From NCBI GenBank assembly GCA_032718475.1, contig JAUCBJ010008014.1:1-64000 (forward strand): a DNA stretch of 64,000 bases, given 5' to 3'. The DNA comes from Nemertoderma westbladi (taxonomy: Eukaryota > Xenacoelomorpha > Nemertodermatida > Nemertodermatidae). A program made the translations under genes and the position numbers. Positions 37,815 to 48,200 of the stretch are shown here, one piece after another. A model generated the notes under the pieces. It was not told the origin of the DNA. It saw only the letters and a list, made by a program, of their open reading frames with translations, and made no database searches. The stretch's first letter is position 1; each line of letters opens with the position of its first letter.

Positions 37815-38050
37815 TGTCGCCCATAAAAGCCACCTGTGGTCTATTAGTGCCACCTGTGTGGTCCATAAACGCCACCTGTGGTCCATAACGCCCCATAAAC
37901 GCCATCTATAGTCCATAAACGCCACCTGTGGTCCAAAATCGTGCTACCTATGGTCCATAAACGCCACCTGTAGTCCATAAACGCCACATGTGGTCGATAA
38001 ACGCCACCTGTGGTCCATTAACGACACCTATTGTCCATAAACGCCACATG
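37815..38050 (+). repeat. 20-bp minisatellite, first block
   Basis: The unit is GTCCATAAACGCCACCTGTG (20 bp), about 11 degenerate copies. Two further blocks of the same unit occur at 38,703-38,800 and 39,514-39,545, separated by retrotransposon fragments. The block is followed by an AT-rich TATTATTAT stretch (38,051-38,096). Confidence 0.9.
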
Positions 38051-38219
38051 TTATATTATTATTATATTATTATATTTATTATATTATTATATTTCATTCT
38101 CCTACTGCATAGTACATAGATACTTTAACAAACAAGAACCATAATAAAAATAAATCAACATAAAGCCCCACCCTTGCTGATAGCAGAGCTAGTGCTGCGA
38201 CGGTGGACACTTTTTACAG

Positions 38220-38221
<2 letters not shown>

Positions 38222-38249
<28 letters not shown>
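38222..38249 (+). repeat. Homopolymer run of 28 G
   Basis: Twenty-eight consecutive G, preceded by TTTTTACAGTA and followed by CGTGC. A run of this length can form G-quadruplex structures, and its exact length is uncertain in any assembly. Confidence 0.95.
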
Positions 38250-38250
<1 letters not shown>

Positions 38251-38523
38251 GTGCTATTTGCTTATAATTTTGAATAATTTAGAAATATATTGTAAAACTT
38301 AAATCTTAAGTAACCATATATTTTTCACCTCGGGTAATAAAGAGCAAGAGACAATATTAAAGAAAGAAAATAAAAATTGTTGAAACAAACAGAGAATAAC
38401 CATTACAAGAGAAGAAAGTGGTGGAAGATCGAAATATAAGAACGAACAGTTAGTAGGTATAAAAAATGTGACTAAGAGGATATTCAAATGTTTATTAGGA
38501 AAATATTTTAGACCGAGCTGTTA

Positions 38524-38700
38524 TCATTGTAATAAATTGGAAAAAATTGACCTTTTTAGAGCAGATGAAAATTTGTTTTTTGATTTTTTTGAACGAATGT
38601 CGAGTGGCACCGAGTTCCAAATGACAGGACCTCGAAAACTCAGGGATCGTTGGGAAGAGCTAAGATTAAAAAGAGGAGTTGTGAAGTCGCCACGAACAGA
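38524..38700 (-). mobile_element. C-terminal fragment of a CR1/jockey-like reverse transcriptase
   Basis: On the - strand the frame reads TTPLFNLSSSQRSLSFRGP, then VIWNSVPLDIRSKKSKNKF and SSALKRSIFSNLL before a stop. The pattern R-S-x-SFRGP-x-IWNS(L/V)P-x-x-IR-x-x-x-S-x-x-x-F-x-x-x-LK is the well-known end of ORF2 in CR1/L2/jockey-type non-LTR retrotransposons. Only the last ~55 residues remain. Upstream it is cut by the 20-bp minisatellite (38,703). The 3' UTR of the element probably extends left toward 38,310. It is a dead fragment. Confidence 0.8.
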
Positions 38701-38702
38701 AG

Positions 38703-38800
38703 ATGTGGTCCATAAACGCCACACGTCATCCATAAACGCCACACGTGGTCCATAAACGCCACACGTGGTCCATATACGCCACACGTGGTCCATAAACTCC
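38703..38800 (+). repeat. 20-bp minisatellite, second block
   Basis: Five copies of GTGGTCCATAAACGCCACAC at exact 20-bp spacing. The block sits between the - strand reverse-transcriptase fragment on its left and the + strand one on its right. Confidence 0.92.
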
Positions 38801-38801
38801 A

Positions 38802-39512
38802 GAAAGACCAAAATGTTGACAGTTAACTTTGAAAGTCCTCAGCAAGTCTCTGATCGGATGAGCATAAGCTCAAAGGATGGTATGCTTGAGCATGTGGATG
38901 ACTTCTGTTACCTGGGATCATGGATCCGGAAGTCAGGTGAGGACCTCCGAATACGTAAGGGAAAGGCATGGGCAGCCTTGAATAGGCTTTCCAGGATTTG
39001 GAAGTCACCGAGAATTAATCGGAAACTTAAGGTCCGATTATTTAGAGCAGCAGTAGTTCCAGTACTCCTCTATGGGAGTCCATGCTGGGCTCTAACTGCT
39101 GAGGACACCAAATCTCTGGCCGGCACATTCACAAGAAAGCTAGGCCGGGTTCATTGTGTCAAGTACAATGCACACATCTCCAACCAGACACTATATAACA
39201 ATGGAGGTGTCTCATTGGTTCCCCCAAGCTTGACACTAGAACAAAATCGCCTCCGCTTTGCAGGACATTGCTTTCGCCGTGAGGACCCGCCAGTGCATAA
39301 TCTTGTACTTTGGCAGCCTCATGGAGTGAATAAGCATGGTGGACAGCCCATGACTTTCTTGAGACGCATCTTAAAGGACACTGGCCTTGAAGATGCGGAT
39401 GATGTAGCAAATGTCATGGGTGATAGGGAGTTGTGGCGGCGCAATTTTGTCGACAAGCCGGCACAGCATTCTTAAAAATGCAGCTGCAATGCAGCATGCC
39501 GATACTAGTAGT
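38802..39512 (+). mobile_element. 5'-truncated non-LTR retrotransposon: C-terminal part of reverse transcriptase ORF plus 3' tail
   Basis: An open frame to the stop at 39,475 contains KTKMLTVNF, DDFCYLGSWIRKSGEDLRIR, GKAWAALNRLSRIWKS, RLFRAAVVPVLLYGSPCWAL, RLRFAGHC, LVLWQPHGVNKHGGQP and DRELWRR. This is the thumb and C-terminal region of a jockey/RTE-like element: the YLGSWI, LLYG-x-x-x-W and R-x-LRFAGHC-x-R motifs. The catalytic FADD box and the endonuclease are absent. Translation of the first ~13 residues upstream comes from the minisatellite. After the stop come CAGCTGCAATGCAGCATGCC and a TAGTAGTAG tail, then minisatellite again. The reading frame has no stop, so insertion may be fairly recent, but the fragment cannot move by itself. 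Confidence 0.85.
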
Positions 39513-39513
39513 A

Positions 39514-39545
39514 GTGGTCCATAAACGCCACCTCTGGTCCATAAA
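39514..39545 (+). repeat. 20-bp minisatellite, third block
   Basis: About one and a half copies of GGTCCATAAACGCCACC directly after the retrotransposon tail. It shows that the element sits inside the former minisatellite. Confidence 0.85.
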
Positions 39546-39647
39546 TTTTCAATTTAGGGAAAGGAGCAGGTTACAGTGGCATGTTAATTTAACCAAAACA
39601 ATAAACTAAACACAATAGAACAGGTTACAGTTTTATATTTGAGTATA

Positions 39648-39757
39648 ATCAGCTGTTATTTGCGTCTAATTTCCCTGGAGAGGATGAATTATTCTTATAA
39701 TTAATTATTTATTGCGTCCAGTCAGTCCCCCCCCCCCCCCCCCCCTCCTATCTGGGT
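39648..39757 (+). repeat. Dispersed repeat, copy 2, with a run of 19 C
   Basis: This matches the segment at 26,060-26,150 (AATCAGCTGTTATTTGCGTC ... CTGGAGAGG ... TTTATTGCGT ... CCTATCTG). The C run at 39,727-39,745 is 19 long compared with six in the other copy, so this position is a mutational hot spot within the element. Confidence 0.8.
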
Positions 39758-39787
39758 AAATAACAACAACAACATGAACTAAAAAAA

Positions 39788-39895
39788 GTAAAAGTAAATC
39801 CTATGAAAGTAGATCCGGAAAAGTAAATCCTATGAAAGTAGATCCGGAAAAGTAAATCCTATGAAAGTAGATCCGGAAAAGTAAATCCTATGAAT
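39788..39895 (+). repeat. 29-bp tandem repeat, about 3.7 copies
   Basis: AAAAGTAAATCCTATGAAAG followed by TAGATCCGG, at an exact 29-bp spacing (CCGG words at 39,815, 39,844 and 39,873). Copies are near identical. It lies about 200 bp before the TM1 exon. Confidence 0.93.
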
Positions 39896-40088
39896 TTCTA
39901 TGGGAGTATTTTTCTTCCGCCAGGAAAAAAGTGTTGTCTTACAATACACCTAAAGACTTTGTTTGATAGAAGGCAATTCTCAGAATAAATGCTTTCATTC
40001 ATTAAACTTCGATCAGCCAGCCCCATTAGCTTACAGTTCCTTATGAACTACTGCATTATTATATAATCTATTTTTTATACTTTTACAG

Positions 40089-40195
40089 CTGTCTAACCCG
40101 CACGAATTTATCCTTCGAGTCCTTGGTTTAATTGGAGGAAGTCTGTCGCTGATTGGGCTGGTGCTCACAATTATTACGTATTTACTAGTATGGAG
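40089..40195 (+). CDS. Adhesion GPCR exon: TM1
   Basis: Acceptor CTTTTACAG|CTGTC, donor TGGAG|GTTTGT. The frame reads LSNPHEFILRVLGLIGGSLS, then LIGLVLTIITYLLVW. This is TM1 of a family B2/secretin-like receptor: a short linker after the tethered agonist, then a helix with the G-x-x-x-S-L-x-G-L pattern ending in a TYLL-x-R boundary. It enters in phase 0 from the GPS exon and leaves in phase 2 (AG, completed to Arg by the A that opens the next exon). The donor GTTTGT is weaker than the others. A short GGAAGGTGG repeat at about 40,372-40,401 follows in the intron. Confidence 0.95.
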
Positions 40196-40595
40196 GTTTG
40201 TTACCAATACAACTACTACTAAGGAACTAGTGGTGCAGCATACGTTGAGGTGTGTCTGATACCTTCTGATACTAACTACTCTACTGTTGTCGTTGGTATT
40301 GCGATTACGTTTAAAAATTGCGAATCTATACAATTTTCCCTATCTGTATTTCCTTTATATTGTGTGTGTGGCGGAAGGTGGAAGGTGGAAGGTGGAAGGT
40401 TTCCATTGCCTAAAGATATTTCTACAGTAGTATTTCTTACAGCACAATATTCCGTATATATAATAACTTATAACTCTTAGGAGGAATTCTTACATTGGGA
40501 TCCGAGAACCTCTTTCTATTGTTCTCCTACATCTTGTAGACTCCAACTTCACTAGCATCGCTTGTTACATCTGACTCCCTCACCTCACTCATCAT

Positions 40596-43500
40596 GTTGT
40601 TCTACTATTGTCTGTTTATTTTAGATTACTATCGTTTGAACGTAGCTTTGTTCTACTATTGTCTGTTTATTTTAGATTACTATCGTTTGAACGTAGCTTT
40701 GTTCTACTATTGTCTGTTTATTTTAGATTACTATCGTTTGAACGTAGCTTTGTTCTACTATTGTCTGTTTATTTTAGATTACTATCGTTTGAACGTAGCT
40801 TTGTTCTACTATTGTCTGTTTATTTTAGATTACTATCGTTTGAACGTAGCTTTGTTCTACTATTGTCTGTTTATTTTAGATTACTATCGTTTGAACGTAG
40901 CTTTGTTCTACTATTGTCTGTTTATTTTAGATTACTATCGTTTGAACGTAGCTTTGTTCTACTATTGTCTGTTTATTTTAGATTACTATCGTTTGAACGT
41001 AGCTTTGTTCTAATATTGTCTGTTTATTTTAGATTACTATCGTTTGAACGTAGCTTTGTTCTACTATTGTCTGTTTATTTTAGATTACTATCGTTTGAAC
41101 GTAGCTTTGTTCTAATATTGTCTGTTATTTTAGATTACTATTGTTTGAACGTAGCTTTGTTCTACTATTGTCTGTTTATTTTAGATTACTATCGTTTGAA
41201 CGTAGCTTTGTTCTACTATTGTCTGTTTATTTTAGATTACTATCGTTTGAACGTAGCTTTGTTCTAATATTGTCTGTTATTTTAGATTACTATTGTTTGA
41301 ACGTAGCTTTGTTCTACTATTGTCTGTTTATTTTAGATTACTATCGTTTGAACGTAGCTTTGTTCTACTATTGTCTGTTTATTTTAGATTACTATCGTTT
41401 GAACGTAGCTTTGTTCTACTATTGTCTGTTTATTTTAGATTACTATCGTTTGAACGTAGCTTTGTTCTACTATTGTCTGTTTATTTTAGATTACTATCGT
41501 TTGAACGTAGCTTTGTTCTACTATTGTCTGTTTATTTTAGATTACTATCGTTTGAACGTAGCTTTGTTCTACTATTGTCTGTTTATTTTATATTACTATC
41601 GTTTGAACGTAGCTTTGTTCTACTATTGTCTGTTTATTTTAGATTACTATCGTTTGAACGTAGCTTTGTTCTACTATTGTCTGTTTATTTTAGATTACTA
41701 TCGTTTGAACGTAGCTTTGGTCTACTATTGTCTGTTTATTTTAGATTACTATCGTTTGAACGTAGCTTTGTTCTACTATTGTCTGTTTATTTTAGATTAC
41801 TATCGTTTGAACGTAGCTTTGTTCTACTATTGTCTGTTTATTTTAGATTACTATCGTTTGAACGTAGCTTTGTTCTACTATTGTCTGTTTATTTTAGATT
41901 ACTATCGTTTGAACGTAGCTTTGTTCTACTATTGTCTGTTTATTTTAGATTACTATCGTTTGAACGTAGCTTTGTTCTAATATTGTCTGTTTATTTTAGA
42001 TTACTATCGTTTGAACGTAGCTTTGTTCTACTATTGTCTATTTATTTTAGATTACTATCGTTTGAACGTAGCTTTGTTCTACTATTGTCTGTTTATTTTA
42101 GATTACTATCGTTTGAACGTAGCTTTGTTCTACTATTGTCTGTTTATTTTAGATTACTATCGTTTGAACGTAGCTTTGTTCTACTATTGTCTGTTTATTT
42201 TAGATTACTATCGTTTGAACGTAGCTTTGTTCTACTATTGTCTGTTTATTTTAGATTACTATCGTTTGAACGTAGCTTTGTTCTACTATTTTCTGTTTAT
42301 TTTAGATTACTATCGTTTGAACGCAGCTTTGTTCTAATATTGTCTATTTATTTTAGATTACTATCGTTTGAACGTAGCTTTGTTCTAATATTGTCTGTTT
42401 ATTTTAGATTACTATTGTTTGAACGTAGCTTTGTTCTACTATTGTCTGTTATTTTAGATTACTATCGTTTGAACGTAGCTTTGTTCTACTATTGTCTGTT
42501 TATTTTAGATTACTATCGTTTGAACGTAGCTTTGTTCTACTATTGTCTGTTATTTTAGATTACTATTGTTTGAACGTAGCTTTGTTCTACTATTGTCTGT
42601 TTATTTTAGATTACTATCGTTTGAACGTAGCTTTGTTCTACTATTGTCTATTTATTTTAGATTACTATCGTTTGAACGTAGCTTTGTTCTACTATTGTCT
42701 GTTTATTTTAGATTACTATCGTTTGAACGTAGCTTTGTTCTACTCTTGTCTATTTATTTTAGATTACTATCGTTTGAACGTAGCTTTGTTCTACTATTGT
42801 CTATTTATTTTAGATTACTATCGTTTGAACGTAGCTTTGTTCTACTATTGTCTGTTTATTTTAGATTACTATCGTTTGAACGTAGCTTTGTTCTACTATT
42901 GTCTATTTATTTTAGATTACTATCGTTTGAACGTAGCTTTGTTCTACTATTGTCTATTTATTTTAGATTACTCCGTTTGAACGTAGCTTTGTTCTACTAT
43001 TGTCTGTTTATTTTAGATTACTATCGTTTGAACGTAGCTTTGTTCTACTATTGTCTGTTTATTTTAGATTACTATCGTTTGAACGTAGCTTTGTTCTAAT
43101 ATTGTCTGTTTATTTTAGATTACTATCGTTTGAACGTAGCTTTGTTCTACTATTGTCTATTTATTTTAGATTACTATCGTTTGAACGTAGCTTTGTTCTA
43201 CTATTGTCTGTTTATTTTAGATTACTATCGTTTGAACGTAGCTTTGTTCTACTATTGTCTGTTTATTTTAGATTACTATCGTTTGAACGTAGCTTTGTTC
43301 TACTATTGTCTGTTTATTTTAGATTACTATCGTTTGAACGTAGCTTTGTTCTACTATTGTCTGTTTATTTTAGATTACTATTGTTTGAACGTAGCTTTGT
43401 TCTACTATTGTCTGTTTATTTTAGATTACTATCGTTTGAACGTAGCTTTGTTCTACTATTGTCTGTTTATTTTAGATTACTATCGTTTGAACGTAGCTTT

Positions 43501-45157
43501 GTTCTACTATTGTCTGTTTATTTTAGATTACTATCGTTTGAACGCAGCTTTGTTCTAATATTGTCTATTTATTTTAGATTACTATCGTTTGAACGTAGCT
43601 TTGTTCTACTATTGTCTGTTTATTTTAGATTACTATCGTTTGAACGTAGCTTTGTTCTACTATTGTCTGTTTATTTTAGATTACTATCGTTTGAACGTAG
43701 CTTTGTTCTAATATTGTCTGTTTATTTTAGATTACTATCGTTTGAACGTAGCTTTGTTCTACTATTGTCTATTTATTTTAGATTACTATCGTTTGAACGT
43801 AGCTTTGTTCTACTATTGTCTGTTTATTTTAGATTACTATCGTTTGAACGTAGCTTTGTTCTAATATTGTCTATTTATTTTAGATTACTATCGTTTGAAC
43901 GTAGCTTTGTTCTACTATTGTCTATTTATTTTAGATTACTCCGTTTGAACGTAGCTTTGTTCTACTATTGTCTGTTTATTTTAGATTACTATCGTTTGAA
44001 CGTAGCTTTGTTCTACTATTGTCTATTTATTTTAGATTACTATCGTTTGAACGTAGCTTTGTTCTACTATTGTCTATTTATTTTAGATTACTATCGTTTG
44101 AACGTAGCTTTGTTCTACTATTGTCTATTTATTTTAGATTACTATCGTTTGAACGTAGCTTTGTTCTACTATTGTCTGTTTATTTTAGATTACTATCGTT
44201 TGAACGTAGCTTTGTTCTACTATTGTCTATTTATTTTAGATTACTATCGTTCGAACGTAGCTTTGTTCTACTATTGTCTGTTTATTTTAGATTACTATCG
44301 TTTGAACGTAGCTTTGTTCTACTATTGTCTGTTTATTTTAGATTACTATCGTTTGAACGTAGCTTTGTTCTACTATTGTCTGTTTATTTTAGATTACTAT
44401 CGTTTGAACGTAGCTTTGTTCTACTATTGTCTGTTTATTTTAGATTACTATCGTTTGAACGTAGCTTTGTTCTACTATTGTCTGTTTATTTTAGATTACT
44501 ATCGTTTGAACGTAGCTTTGTTCTACTATTGTCTGTTTATTTTAGATTACTATCGTTTGAACGTAGCTTTGTTCTACTATTGTCTGTTTATTTTAGATTA
44601 CTATCGTATGAACGTAGCTTTGTTCTACTATTGTCTATTTATTTTAGATTACTATCGTTTGAACGTAGCTTTGTTCTACTATTGTCTGTTTATTTTAGAT
44701 TACTATCGTTTGAACGTAGCTTTGTTCTACTATTGTCTATTTATTTTAGATTACTATCGTTTGAACGTAGCTTTGTTCTACTATTGTCTATTTATTTTAG
44801 ATTACTATCGTTTGAACGTAGCTTTGTTCTACTATTGTCTGTTTATTTTAGATTACTATCGTTTGAACGTAGCTTTGTTCTACTATTGTCTGTTTATTTT
44901 AGAATACTATCGTTTGAACGTAGCTTTGTTCTACTATTGTCTGTTTATTTTAGATTACTATCGTTTGAACGTAGCTTTGTTCTACTATTGTCTATTTATT
45001 TTAGATTACTATCGTTTGAACGTAGCTTTGTTCTACTATTGTCTGTTTATTTTAGATTACTATCGTTTGAACGTAGCTTTGTTCTACTATTGTCTGTTTA
45101 TTTTAGATTACTATCGTTTGAACGTAGCTTTGTTCTACTATTGTCTGTTTATTTTAG
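40596..45157 (+). repeat. 51-bp array of [acceptor + start of TM2 exon] (array D)
   Basis: About 89 copies of a 51-bp unit: TTCTACTATTGTCTGTTTAT TTTAG| then ATTACTATCGTTTGAACGTA GCTTTG. The part after TTTTAG| is identical to the first 30 bases of the TM2 exon, which the last copy runs into without a break. Each copy therefore carries a polypyrimidine-TTTTAG acceptor followed by exon sequence. 51 is 17 x 3, and the frame used by the exon (RLLSFERSFVLLLSVYF per unit) stays open. From 43,968 it is open into the exon for over 400 codons. Variants are G/A in TGTCTGTTT/TGTCTATTT, ACTATT/ATATT, a 50-bp form (TCTGTTATTTTAG) and two copies with ACTCCG that shift frame. The many long frames here are array translations. 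Confidence 0.97.
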
Positions 45158-45263
45158 ATTACTATCGTTTGAACGTAGCTTTGTTCTCATCAATCTTTGC
45201 TTTGCGTTGTTTGTTGCGATTCTGCTGTTCCTAATTGGAGTGGAAGGTCACGGGTTTCTAAAT
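45158..45263 (+). CDS. Adhesion GPCR exon: ICL1 and TM2
   Basis: Acceptor TTTATTTTAG|ATTAC (last copy of the array), donor CTAAAT|GTTAGT. The frame reads LLSFERSFVLINLCFALFVA then ILLFLIGVEGHGFLN. It follows directly on the preceding exon as VWRLLSFERSFVLINL, the conserved ICL1-TM2 start of adhesion GPCRs (compare the family pattern R-S-x-R-x-x-I-L-x-NLC). It ends with the LLFLIG signature of TM2. It enters in phase 2 and leaves in phase 0. Because the preceding array carries the same acceptor and exon start about 90 times, the true 5' end is a judgement. I choose the last copy because only it yields a normal-length loop between TM1 and TM2. Confidence 0.92.
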
Positions 45264-45280
45264 GTTAGTAGACATGTCTC

Positions 45281-48200
45281 TATATAACATTCTGGTTGTA
45301 CTTCTGTAACAGTTCTACTTTATTCCTTACAGGATTCTGGTTGTACTTCTTTAACAGTTCTACTTTATTCCTTACAGGATTCTGGTTGTACTTCTTTAAC
45401 AGTTCTACTTTATTCCTTACAGGATTCTGGTTGTACTTCTTTAACAGTTCTACTTTATTCCTTACAGGATTCTGGTTGCCCTTCTGTAACAGTTCTACTT
45501 TATTCCTTACACAGGATTCTGGTTGTACTGCTGTAACAGTTCTACTTTATTCCTTACAGGATTCTGGTTGTACTGCTGTAGCAGTTCTACTTTATTCCTT
45601 ACAGGATTCTGGTTGCCCTTATGTAACAGTTCTACTTTATTCCTTACACAGGATTCTGGTTGTACTGCTGTAACAGTTCTACTTTATTCCTTACAGGATT
45701 CTGGTTGTACTTCTGTAACAGTTCTACTTTATTCCTTACAGGATTCTGGTTGTACTTCTTTAACAGTTCTACTTTATTCCTTACAGGATTCTGGTTGCCC
45801 TTCTGTAACAGTTCTACTTTATTCCTTACACAGGATTCTGGTTGTACTGCTGTAACAGTTCTACTTTATTCCTTACAGGATTCTGGTTGTACTGCTGTAG
45901 CAGTTCTACTTTATTCCTTACAGGATTCTGGTTGCCCTTATGTAACAGTTCTACTTTATTCCTTACACAGGATTCTGGTTGTACTGCTGTAACAGTCCTA
46001 CTTTATTCCTTACAGGATTCTGGTTGCCCTTCTGTAACAATTCTACTCTATTCCTTACAGGATTCTGGTTGCCCTTCTGTAACAGTTCTACTTTATTCCT
46101 TACACAGGATTCTGGTTGCACTGCTGTAACAGTTCTACTTTATTCCTTACAGGATTCTGGTTGCCCTTCTGTAACAGTTCTACTTTATTCCTTACAGGAT
46201 TCTGGTTGTACTTCTGTAACAGTTCTACTTTATTCCTTACACAGGATTCTGGTTGCACTGCTGTAACAGTTCTACTTTATTCCTTACAGGATTCTTGTTG
46301 TACTGCTGTAACAGTTCTACTTTATTCCTTACAGGATTCTGGTTGTACTGCTGTAACAGTTCTACTTTATTCCTTACAGGATTCTGGTTGTACTTCTGTA
46401 ACAGTTCTACTTTATTCCTTACAGGATTCTGGTTGCCCTTCTGTAATAGTTCTACTTTATTCCTTACAGGATTCTGGTTGCCCTTCTGTAACAGTTCTAC
46501 TTTATTCCTTACAGGATTCTGGTTGTACTTCTGTAACAGTTCTACTTTATTCCTTACAGGATTCTGGTTGCCCTTCTGTAACAGTTCTACTTTATTCCTT
46601 ACACAGGATTCTGGTTGCACTGCTGTAACAGTTCTACTTTATTCCTTACAGGATTCTGGTTGCACTGCTGTAACAGTTCTACTTTATTCCTTACAGGATT
46701 CTGGTTGTACTGCTGTAACAGTTCTACTTTATTCCTTACAGGATTCTGGTTGTACTTCTGTAACAGTTCTACTTTATTCCTTACAGGATTCTGGTTGCCC
46801 TTATGTAACAGTTCTACTTTATTCCTTACACAGGATTCTGGTTGTACTGCTGTAACAGTCCTACTTTATTCCTTACAGGATTCTGGTTGCCCTTCTGTAA
46901 CAATTCTACTCTATTCCTTACAGGATTCTGGTTGCCCTTCTGTAACAGTTCTACTTTATTCCTTACAGGATTCTGGTTGCCCTTCTGTAACAGTTCTACT
47001 TTATTCCTTACACAGGATTCTGGTTGTACTGCTGTAACAGTTCTACTTTAATCCTTACAGGATTCTGGTTGTACTTCTGTTGCAGTTCTACTTTATTCCT
47101 TACAGGATTCTTGTTGTACTTCTGTAACAGTTCTACTTTATTCCTTACAGGATTCTGGTTGCCCTTCTGTAACAGTTCTACTTTATTCCTTACAGGATTC
47201 TGGTTGCCCTTCTGTAACAATTCTACTCTATTCCTTACAGGATTCTGGTTGCCCTTCTGTAACAGTTCTACTTTATTCCTTACACAGGATTCTGGTTGTA
47301 CTGCTGTAACAGTTCTACTTTAATCCTTACAGGATTCTGGTTGTACTTCTGTAACAGTTCTACTTTATTCCTTACAGGATTCTGGTTGCCCTTCTGTAAC
47401 AGTTCTACTTTATTCCTTACACAGGATTCTGGTTGTACTGCTGTAACAGTTCTACTTTAATCCTTACAGGATTCTGGTTGTACTTCTGTTGCAGTTCTAC
47501 TTTATTCCTTACAGGATTCTGGTTGTACTGCTGTAACAGTCCTACTTTATTCCTTACAGGATTCTGGTTGCCCTTCTGTAACAATTATACTCTATTCCTT
47601 ACAGGATTCTGGTTGCCCTTCTGTAACAGTTCTACTTTATTCCTTACAGGATTCTGGTTGCCCTTCTGTAACAGTTCTACTTTATTCCTTACAGGATTCT
47701 GGTTGCCCTTCTGTAACAGTTCTACTCTATTCCTTACAGGATTCTGGTTGCCCTTCTGTAACAGTTCTACTTTATTCCTTACAGGATTCTGGTTGCCCTT
47801 CTGTAACAGTTCTACTTTATTCCTTACAGGATTCTGGTTGCCCTTCTGTAACAGTTCTACTCTATTCCTTACAGGATTCTGGTTGCCCTTCTGTAACAGT
47901 TCTACTTTATTCCTTACACAGGATTCTGGTTGCCCTTCTGTAACAGTTCTACTTTATTCCTTACAGGATTCTGGTTGCCCTTCTCTAACAGTTCTACTTT
48001 ATTCCTTACAGGATTCTGGTTGCCCTTCTGTAACAGTTCTACTTTATTCCTTACAGGATTCTGGTTGCCCTTCTGTAACAGTTCTACTTTATTCCTTACA
48101 GGATTCTGGTTGCCCTTCTGTAACAGTTCTACTCTATTCCTTACAGGATTCTGGTTGCCCTTCTGTAACAGTTCTACTCTATTCCTTACAGGATTCTGGT

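Noticed and set aside
38468-38755. A + strand 95-residue protein gene
   Set aside because: It is the antisense of the reverse-transcriptase C-terminal fragment, and its 3' part is minisatellite.
43000-45234. A 744-codon frame and related long frames in the TM2 array
   Set aside because: Pure repeat translation. Only the last part, after the final acceptor at 45,157, is a real exon. The frames are noted as an in-frame property of the array, not as genes.
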